From positions 1 to 36,342 of IMG/VR virus record IMGVR_UViG_3300044845_000500: a stretch of DNA of 36,342 nt; one strand, written 5' to 3'. How positions within the stretch are numbered: the first letter of the stretch is position 1; each line of letters opens with the position of its first letter. The stretch is from a virus. A program made the position numbers and the translations under genes. Positions 30,748-36,342 of the stretch are shown in pieces. The notes under the pieces are model-generated. The model was given only the letters and a program-made list of their open reading frames with translations, did no database searches and was not told the DNA's origin.

Positions 30748-32252
30748 GCCGCCCTCCTTCCGATCCGGCGATTGAACTCACGCCCAGCCTCCGCGCCCGT
30801 CATCGTGTCGCAGTTCGCCACCCCCAGCCGCCGCAACAACGCGACCTGTTTCGGCGACGCCAGCCCCAGCCGCTTGCGCTCAGCCACCCGACGCAACAGG
30901 GCGGCGGCGTAGCCCCTGCACATCGCTTCTCCCTCCGTCCACAAGCCGAACTCCAGCAGGTCGCGCAACTGCCCCTCCGTCGCTGGTTCCGCTTCCGCAT
31001 CCGTCGTCGGCGTCCACTGAGCAAGGTCGCCGTCATGCAAGGCCAATGCCCACGCGACCGGATCGACCAGCCCACGGGGTGCCTTCTTCTTCGCCGCTTC
31101 CGCCAGCTTCCGTTCCAGGCTCTCCGCCATGTTCACCTGAGCTTTCTCCTCCGCCTCCAGCAGGTCTTCCCCGAGGTCGAGTTGAGCCTGTAGGGCGTCC
31201 CGATGCTCCGGCGAGCCCGCGCAGATGTCCGCCGGTTTACACAGTCGGTGGTCGCCGGTGATCCAGAGCGGATCCAAGATCAAGCAGTAGTCCTTCCCCG
31301 GACTCAGCCGCGTCCCGCGTCCTACCATTTGAGAGTAGAGCGCCCCGGATGCCGTCGCCCGCAGCATGACCAAGCAGTCCACCGACGGCTCATCATAACC
31401 TTCCGTCAGCAGCATTGCGTTACAGAGCGCCTTCGGCCCCGGCGTCGAAAACCACGCCAGCAGCTCCGCACGGTCGGGTGAGTCTCCGGCAACGTGTCGG
31501 GCGTCGATACCCCTCGCCTGGAGGGCGGCGGCGAACGACTCCGACGTCTCGCACAAGGGGAGGAAAACCAGTGTCTTGCGGCCCCAGATTTCATCAGCCA
31601 CAGCGTCAGCCACCGCAGCCAGCCGCGGAGAGAGCGCCCCGCCAACGTCGCCGGCCGCAAGGTCGCCCCTCTTCCTGCGCAATGCCGACACGTCCACTTC
31701 CACGGGCAGCTTGAGGGCGCGGATCGGTGAGAGGTAGCCGGAGCGGATCAGGTCGAGCAATGTCACCTCGCAGGCGAGGCGTTCGAAGAACGACCCGAGC
31801 TTCCTGTTGTCCGACCTGCTAGGGGTGGCGGTCACTCCCAGCACTCGCGCCTCGCTGAAGTGATCCAACACGGTCCTCCACTCGCTGGCAAGGCAGTGGT
31901 GCGCCTCGTCGGCAATGACGAGGTCGAACGCCTTCGGGTCGTACTTGCCCAGCCTCGCCTTCATGCTTTGCACCGAAGCGACGACAACGCCGTGCCCGGG
32001 AAGCGCCCGTGATGCGCCCATCTCGACGCTGGCGAAGATGCCCGTTGCGGCGTGCAGCTTCTCCACGGCCTGCTGTATCAGCTCCGCCCGGTGCGCGAGG
32101 ATGAGCGTGCGGCCGGGTTCGACTGCGGCCAAGTGGGAAAAGAGGATGGTTTTCCCGCCCCCCGTCGCCATGACGGCGAGTTGCTTTCGAGCCTCCGCCC
32201 ATCCGGACTGGATGGAGTCGAAGGCGTCCTGTTGATAGGGTCGCAGGTTCAT
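30744..32252 (-). CDS. SF2 DEAH-box helicase
   Basis: A 502-residue protein. ATGGGKT (29-35, motif I), DEAH (115-118, II), TATP (141-144, III), and MVGRGTRLS (309-317, VI) make a full SF2 helicase core. The region after residue 370 is a charged helical extension. It probably remodels DNA or RNA during phage replication or recombination. Both ends overlap neighbours by ATGA. Confidence 0.9.
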   Translation of the reverse strand: MNLRPYQQDAFDSIQSGWAEARKQLAVMATGGGKTILFSHLAAVEPGRTLILAHRAELIQQAVEKLHAATGIFASVEMGASRALPGHGVVVASVQSMKARLGKYDPKAFDLVIADEAHHCLASEWRTVLDHFSEARVLGVTATPSRSDNRKLGSFFERLACEVTLLDLIRSGYLSPIRALKLPVEVDVSALRRKRGDLAAGDVGGALSPRLAAVADAVADEIWGRKTLVFLPLCETSESFAAALQARGIDARHVAGDSPDRAELLAWFSTPGPKALCNAMLLTEGYDEPSVDCLVMLRATASGALYSQMVGRGTRLSPGKDYCLILDPLWITGDHRLCKPADICAGSPEHRDALQAQLDLGEDLLEAEEKAQVNMAESLERKLAEAAKKKAPRGLVDPVAWALALHDGDLAQWTPTTDAEAEPATEGQLRDLLEFGLWTEGEAMCRGYAAALLRRVAERKRLGLASPKQVALLRRLGVANCDTMTGAEAGREFNRRIGRRAA

Positions 32253-32836
32253 GGCTGCCTCCTTTCTTCCAAGGGCTTGCGGCTCACGGCGTCGATCATG
32301 GCGATCAGGTTGGCGGCGGTCTCAATCTGCTGCTTCTCCAGCGCCAGCAGTTCATACCGCCAGACCTCTCCGACCCTCGCACCCCATCTGGCGTACACCA
32401 TCAAGTCTAACGCCTCCTCCAGCGCATGCCTCAGCCTCACCCGGAGCGAGGCGTGATTGTCCTCCAGCGTCGTCCCATACTTCTTCACCCCCAACCGTTG
32501 CCGTGACGCAATCTCAGCACACAGCCGCTCCGCCGTGTCAGGATGAACGGCCTTCCGGATCGTCGCACACACCATTGCCTCCACTCCCGTCGCTGGCGGG
32601 TACGCTTTCGCCCCCTCCTCCGCATGCCGCACCGCCGACTCATGCCGCACCGGGCAGGGCGTGTCAGCGTGACCGGGCTGATTGCAGAAGTCGCAGGGTG
32701 GTTTCAGTTCCGCCGCTTTCTGGTCCCAGCTCTTGCGGAAGATCGGGCCCAGCCGCTCCCACGTCGGGCGGGGCCTGCCGTCGAGGAACGTGGGGTCTTT
32801 CGCCACGTCCACGTTGTACAGTTCTTCGCCGCTCAT
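32249..32836 (-). CDS. MazG-like nucleotide pyrophosphohydrolase with zinc knuckle
   Basis: A 195-residue protein; ATG 32836 overlaps the upstream stop. CDFCNQPGHADTPCP gives a zinc knuckle near residue 48. RQRLGVKKYGTT, followed by HALEEALDLMVYARWG, matches the KYG and EExxD helices of all-alpha (MazG/dATP-type) pyrophosphohydrolases. Likely cleans up or adjusts dNTPs during replication. The zinc part is not usual for MazG. Confidence 0.65.
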   Translation of the reverse strand: MSGEELYNVDVAKDPTFLDGRPRPTWERLGPIFRKSWDQKAAELKPPCDFCNQPGHADTPCPVRHESAVRHAEEGAKAYPPATGVEAMVCATIRKAVHPDTAERLCAEIASRQRLGVKKYGTTLEDNHASLRVRLRHALEEALDLMVYARWGARVGEVWRYELLALEKQQIETAANLIAMIDAVSRKPLEERRQP

Positions 32837-33441
32837 GCCGCCCTCCTCTCTTCTTTCGGCACTGAGATCTTCGCAGCCAGTCCGGCGTCGTTGACGACCT
32901 TGGCGAACCGCTCGACGGGGACAGTAAACAGACTCGCAGGGACGCGGAGCCTCGCAGCCGCAGCCGGGATCCAGTCCCCGCTCACTCCACCACCGCACTC
33001 GATCTTCCAGAGTACGGAGTCGGAGACCGCGCAGCCCTCACCCATGATCTCCAGCGACCACGGCACCTTCTTCCCGCACTTCGACGCCGACAGTCGCAGC
33101 CACTTCAGCCGCTGTTGAGGAGTCACCTGATCCAGCGGATCAGCCACCACCACCCGCCGACCCTTACGGATAGCGGCCTCACAGAAACGGTCGCAGATGC
33201 TCTTCCGCAGCCACGCTCCCCACACCATGCCGGGAGCCGGACGGAACGCCTGTTCGCAGACCCAGCAGACCTTGGTGACTTCCGCTCTCCACTTGTCCGA
33301 CTGCATCCGGCGACCCTTCGCGGAGCATGGCTGAGAGCAGTATTTCCGAGCCTTCCAGACGTGCCCGCGCTCGCCGTTTGACGGCAGGAACGACTTCCCG
33401 CAGGCTTTGCATTCCTTCGCTTTGACGGTGGCGAGGCTCAT
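32833..33441 (-). CDS. double zinc-finger protein
   Basis: A 202-residue protein with two Cys4-type fingers: CKACG...CSQPC (residues 11-39) and CWVCE...CDRFC (59-87), with aromatic residues between. The C-terminal two-thirds are alpha/beta with no recognised domain. Probably a nucleic-acid-binding protein of the replication block. Confidence 0.65.
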   Translation of the reverse strand: MSLATVKAKECKACGKSFLPSNGERGHVWKARKYCSQPCSAKGRRMQSDKWRAEVTKVCWVCEQAFRPAPGMVWGAWLRKSICDRFCEAAIRKGRRVVVADPLDQVTPQQRLKWLRLSASKCGKKVPWSLEIMGEGCAVSDSVLWKIECGGGVSGDWIPAAAARLRVPASLFTVPVERFAKVVNDAGLAAKISVPKEERRAA

Positions 33442-33659
33442 ACGTCCTCCTTCTTTTTAGGGTGGAGGATCAGCAGAAACTGTCCTTCCTGACGGGTGAC
33501 GCAGCCGGGTGCAATCTTCTCCGACGCCTTCGCAAACTCGGCAAAAGCGGTCACGGAAACGGGCAGCCGGATCATGGCGAAGCATTCGTTCGGGATGTTT
33601 CGCATGACTGACATTTCAGCCAGCCGCTCAACGATAGTATCGACAACGTCCGCGCTCAT
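33438..33659 (-). CDS. small protein of the early block
   Basis: A 73-residue protein. Helix-strand look (VDTIVERLAEMSVMRNI; FLLILHPKKK). The C-terminus is basic. ATGA overlaps at both ends. Not recognised. Confidence 0.6.
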   Translation of the reverse strand: MSADVVDTIVERLAEMSVMRNIPNECFAMIRLPVSVTAFAEFAKASEKIAPGCVTRQEGQFLLILHPKKKEDV

Positions 33660-33943
33660 GCGTCCTCCTCTCCGAAAAGGCTGGGGGTGCCGTCGTTGTC
33701 GCGCTCAATCGCATGCACGCCCTTCACGGTCGTTTTCACGCTCCACGACACCGCCGTCTCGACGGTCGATTTATCCAGATCAGCCGTCAGGGCGAGTGAG
33801 AGCTTGAACTTCAGCGGGGCGTCCCCCTCGCGTTCGTCCGCCATCTTCTGAATAGCCATCAGGATTTCGGTTTGCCGCTCCTCCATTGCGCTTCGGAGGT
33901 CTTCGCCCCCGCGTTCTGCCATCTGTTCGAGTATGTTATTCAT
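33656..33943 (-). CDS. small protein of the early block
   Basis: A 95-residue protein. N-terminal helices (EDLRSAMEERQTEILMAIQKM), then KFKLSLALTADLDKSTVETAVSWS and an acidic end (SLFGEEDA). The middle part resembles phage proteins of unknown function annotated beside recombination genes; I cannot name the family. Confidence 0.6.
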   Translation of the reverse strand: MNNILEQMAERGGEDLRSAMEERQTEILMAIQKMADEREGDAPLKFKLSLALTADLDKSTVETAVSWSVKTTVKGVHAIERDNDGTPSLFGEEDA

Positions 33944-34259
33944 GGTTTTCTAGGTATGGTTTGAGGTCGTCAGCGTGCCTAACTACTACCCCGACGCCGC
34001 CCGCACGGTTGACGGCGTCGAGAAACTTTTCCTGCTCAGGACTCAGCCGATCCCGGCCCACCTTGATCTCGACCGCGAGGAAGCGGCCTTTCTTGGCGTG
34101 GAAGCCAATGACGTCAGAGACTCCCCGGAGTCCGACGAACCGCCGGAACTGGCCCTTGTCGCAGACCGCCACGTTGTTCTGCCGCCAGCACACATAGCCC
34201 AGCTTGGTGAATACCTTCACGGCGTAGGCGGCTAACTGGTTCGCGTTGGTGATCTTCAT
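33936..34259 (-). CDS. VRR-NUC nuclease
   Basis: A 107-residue protein: GVSDVIGF (Asp49), then LAVEIKVG (Glu64, Lys66) and SPEQEKFL (Gln76) form the PD-(D/E)XK signature of VRR-NUC domains. Length matches stand-alone phage VRR-NUC proteins. Probably a structure-specific endonuclease acting in recombination or replication. It overlaps the next gene by eight bases. Confidence 0.85.
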   Translation of the reverse strand: MKITNANQLAAYAVKVFTKLGYVCWRQNNVAVCDKGQFRRFVGLRGVSDVIGFHAKKGRFLAVEIKVGRDRLSPEQEKFLDAVNRAGGVGVVVRHADDLKPYLENHE

Positions 34260-34477
34260 GGGTGTCGCGCGTTAGGAAACAGCTTCATCAACGCTTCCGT
34301 GAGGCCCTTTGCATTGCGCTTCATGCGTGGCGTGAGCCAGATTTTCCCATCAACATCCAAGCCGCCCATGGCCCTCCAGTTCTCCTCATACACCGCCTCT
34401 TCATCCGGGTAGTCATCCATCTCAGGATTATAGTGCGCGTGGTTTGGGTGTGATGGGTCTGCGTGTGGTGGCTTCAT
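34256..34477 (-). CDS. small protein, His/Asp-rich N-terminus
   Basis: A 73-residue protein from ATG 34477. The first 25 residues hold several His and Asp (HADPSHPNHAHYN). The rest is helical (LTEALMKLFPNA). The leader is TTTGTTATT, A/T-rich. Not recognised. Confidence 0.55.
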   Translation of the reverse strand: MKPPHADPSHPNHAHYNPEMDDYPDEEAVYEENWRAMGGLDVDGKIWLTPRMKRNAKGLTEALMKLFPNARHP

Positions 34478-34543
34478 AATAACAAAAAGTCTCCCCGTCT
34501 CTCCGAGGTGTCACGCCTGCGGCCCGGCGTTCGGCCTTCCGCA

Positions 34544-34945
34544 TCAGTCGAACTCAGTCTCGCTCTCAGGCGCGAGGTAAGCGTCCACGCGCATCGTCGT
34601 TCCCTTCGCGTCCTTCTCCTGCTTGAGGCGAGCCCTGACCGCGGTCCCGATCAAGTCGTCCGCTTCCAACTCAATCTCGACGCCCTCGCCAGGGTGCTTC
34701 CCGATGGCGGTGAGGAAGGCGTCGATGCGCCACATCACGGCCTCGCTCATGACCAGCCAGTCCTTGAGCTTCGGCCCGTGTTCGCCGTTCTCGCCGACGA
34801 TCTGCCAGTTCAGCTCCAGCATGGGGTTGCCGCTCTTCTGCGACGTCTTTTCGAGCGCGTTGATGCACTCGATCTCATAGATCCCATCAGGGACCAAGAA
34901 CCTGTCTCCGGCGTTTGCTGCGCCCGCTGTGTATTTGAATGCCAT
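34544..34945 (-). CDS. DUF669-like single-strand-binding accessory protein
   Basis: A 133-residue protein from ATG 34945. MAFKYTAGAANAGDRFLVPDGIYEIEC, EINWQIVG-type and DDLIGTAVRARLKQE segments match DUF669-type proteins, beta-rich and often found with Sak4 and Cas4-like genes. They are thought to bind single-stranded DNA. It is followed by a 66-base gap with a weak hairpin. Confidence 0.75.
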   Translation of the reverse strand: MAFKYTAGAANAGDRFLVPDGIYEIECINALEKTSQKSGNPMLELNWQIVGENGEHGPKLKDWLVMSEAVMWRIDAFLTAIGKHPGEGVEIELEADDLIGTAVRARLKQEKDAKGTTMRVDAYLAPESETEFD

Positions 34946-34975
34946 ATTGCTTGTGTGTGTTTGGGTTGTTTTAGG

Positions 34976-36004
34976 TTAGTCGAACAGTGGTTGAGCGGGC
35001 ACTTCGCCCTTTGCTTTGCGGACTTTCTGCGCCGCGATCTCGGCAGGACGCCGGAACTTGAGGTAGGGATTCTTCGGCTTCGTGATCAGCATGCCTTCCG
35101 GCACCGCCACCATTGCCTCAGCGAACGCCGCACGGGCCTTCTCCTCCGTCACATCGCCGAGGAGTGGGATGAGGTGCTTCTGCGGGATGCGAAGGAACGC
35201 TTCCCCGGGAAGGTAAACGCCAGCCTTCGGACGGACGGACGACACGCCATCAGGCAACGCCTCCCCACCATCCAGACACCGAGCCTTGAGCACGTCGCGG
35301 GCAGCGTCCGCCCACTCCTCAACCAGTCCGGCAAAGCCGATGAAGCGAGCGAGCGTCAGGGAATCCATGCTCTCCCACGCCGGAGACTCCCGCGTGATCG
35401 GCAAATGGTTCCCCAGCTCCTCGCGCCGCGCCGGGCAGTCCCAGCGCTTCGCACACCACCCGCAGTATTTGTTGGCGAGCGGCGGGGCGTCGCTGAGCCG
35501 GAGCGCCTGCGCTTCCCTGACAACGTCCTCCGCGGATTCCCGCGTGAACCTGTAGGGGTGGACGTACCTCTGGTCGAGGTAGAGGAGGTATGCGGTCCAC
35601 TCGTCGCGGCACAACTCATCCATCCAGCCGATAGCGTATGCAGCCATCTGGGCTTCGTAGTCCGACACTTGGCCGCTTTTCAGGTCTCCATGCCAGCCAG
35701 CGTCTAGGCACAGCAGGTCACACGTCCCGCCGTTGTCGATGAGGGCGACATGCACCCGCAGCGACTCCTCCTCAGACACCAGCGGCAGCCCGCCGGAGAG
35801 GATGCGAGCGGTGTCCACGGCCCAGTCAAGGGCGGCGCGTTCTTCGCCGCTCAGCTCAACTCCCGGCTCAGCTCCGGCGATGAGGTTCCGGAACGCCGTG
35901 TCGAGACGTGTTCCCCGTTCAGCCGCGGGACCGGCAACAGGGTCGCCCTCCCAGTGCCCGCAGAGCTTGAGTTTCGGCAGTGCCGATGGTCGGACAGGGC
36001 TCAC
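34976..36004 (-). CDS. Cas4/RecB-like PD-(D/E)XK nuclease with Fe-S cysteines
   Basis: A 342-residue protein; the start is GTG at 36004 (GTGA overlap with the upstream gene), better than the longer upstream frame. Asp96, Asp107 and Lys109 (DLLCLDAGWHGDLKSG) form the catalytic core. Cys15 (LKLCGHW) and CGWC/DC at 181, 184 and 190 give the four cysteines of an iron-sulphur cluster, as in Cas4 and AddB-type enzymes. It probably makes 3' single-stranded ends for Sak4-type annealing. Confidence 0.85.
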   Translation of the reverse strand: MSPVRPSALPKLKLCGHWEGDPVAGPAAERGTRLDTAFRNLIAGAEPGVELSGEERAALDWAVDTARILSGGLPLVSEEESLRVHVALIDNGGTCDLLCLDAGWHGDLKSGQVSDYEAQMAAYAIGWMDELCRDEWTAYLLYLDQRYVHPYRFTRESAEDVVREAQALRLSDAPPLANKYCGWCAKRWDCPARREELGNHLPITRESPAWESMDSLTLARFIGFAGLVEEWADAARDVLKARCLDGGEALPDGVSSVRPKAGVYLPGEAFLRIPQKHLIPLLGDVTEEKARAAFAEAMVAVPEGMLITKPKNPYLKFRRPAEIAAQKVRKAKGEVPAQPLFD

Positions 36005-36333
36005 AGCAGACCCCCTTTCACCAACTCCATCCTCGCCCACTGCCACAGGTCGCACGCCCACTCTCCAAGCTGCCAGACTCCGGCCAAGCACAGCACGGAG
36101 AGCAGCAGGAACTGCCACATTGGCCACTCCAAGAACCACGTGGGCTCAGTCCATCCGTCCTCCTCCTCGTCGTCGGGATGGTAGGGTAGCAGGGGAAGGC
36201 CGCGCTGAATCTTTGCCTCGTCAGCCAGTTGCTCGGCCCGCTGCTTTTTGAGCCCTTCGGAGAGCTGCTTGGCGATCTCAGGCCGAACCACTGCGATGCC
36301 CGGGCGTGACTCAAAGTCGAACACCTCATTCAT
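36001..36333 (-). CDS. single-pass membrane protein
   Basis: A 110-residue protein from ATG 36333. An acidic, helical first part (EIAKQLSEGLKKQRAEQLADE) is followed by one hydrophobic segment (WQFLLLSVLCLAGVWQL, about residues 73-89) and a tail. Function unknown. If the genome is circular, the upstream neighbour would be the Sak4-like gene. Confidence 0.6.
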   Translation of the reverse strand: MNEVFDFESRPGIAVVRPEIAKQLSEGLKKQRAEQLADEAKIQRGLPLLPYHPDDEEEDGWTEPTWFLEWPMWQFLLLSVLCLAGVWQLGEWACDLWQWARMELVKGGLL

Positions 36334-36342
36334 CCGGCGTGC

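Noticed and set aside
34463-35707. Plus-strand frame of 414 codons
   Set aside because: Antisense to the DUF669-like and Cas4-like genes; explained by high-GC third positions.
1-36342. Integrated prophage with integrase and attachment sites
   Set aside because: No integrase, excisionase or flanking host gene is visible; the helix-turn-helix protein at 610-993 alone is not enough.
1-36342. tRNA genes
   Set aside because: No cloverleaf with a T-loop GTTCGA core and matched acceptor stem was found by eye; a tRNA search would settle it.

Overview
The window reads as most of one tailed-phage (siphovirus-type) genome. Every gene I can support lies on the minus strand, so transcription runs from high to low coordinates. 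Packing is very tight: most neighbouring genes overlap by the four bases ATGA or GTGA. No integrase, tRNA, insertion sequence or CRISPR array is visible. The host is probably a member of Verrucomicrobiota. This is an inference from high GC, a PEP-CTERM-like sorting signal on one small secreted protein, a GYF-type small membrane protein, and A-rich leaders without Shine-Dalgarno sequences at several starts.

In transcription order, an early block starts near 2110 and runs left to base 1: ribbon-helix-helix repressor, PEP-CTERM-like protein, several microproteins, a helix-turn-helix protein, a Cys-rich protein and the first 52 codons of a Sak4-like recombination ATPase. That ATPase runs off the left edge. 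The right edge opens with the genes that would be expected next: a membrane protein, a Cas4/RecB-like nuclease and a DUF669 protein. The window is therefore most simply a circular or circularly permuted genome cut inside the Sak4 gene, with about 0.5 kb missing. From 36342 to about 24670 the block continues with a VRR-NUC nuclease, small zinc proteins, a MazG-like protein, an SF2 helicase, a C5 DNA methyltransferase, a primase-polymerase-like protein, a RepA-like ATPase, a 370-bp array of inverted repeats (possible origin or structured RNA), and four small genes preceded by promoter-like sequences. An intrinsic terminator at 24621-24648 closes it.

The late block runs from 24544 to 2165: an HTH protein, small and large terminase, a DNA methyltransferase, a gpW-like connector, portal, S49 protease, a scaffold-position protein with a signal peptide, major capsid protein with an inserted domain, head-tail joining proteins, tail proteins, a tail-assembly chaperone with a -1 frameshift site, tape measure, distal tail proteins, holin-like protein, an esterase-bearing tail fibre, a lipoprotein, and an L,D-transpeptidase-like lysin.

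The strongest leads are the paired hairpin array at 26363-26728, a second conserved-looking reading frame overprinted on the C5 methyltransferase gene, the frameshift at A9 before the tape measure, a four-repeat operator in front of the ribbon-helix-helix gene, a phage-borne PEP-CTERM-like protein, and two families of intergenic repeats placed at late-gene starts.
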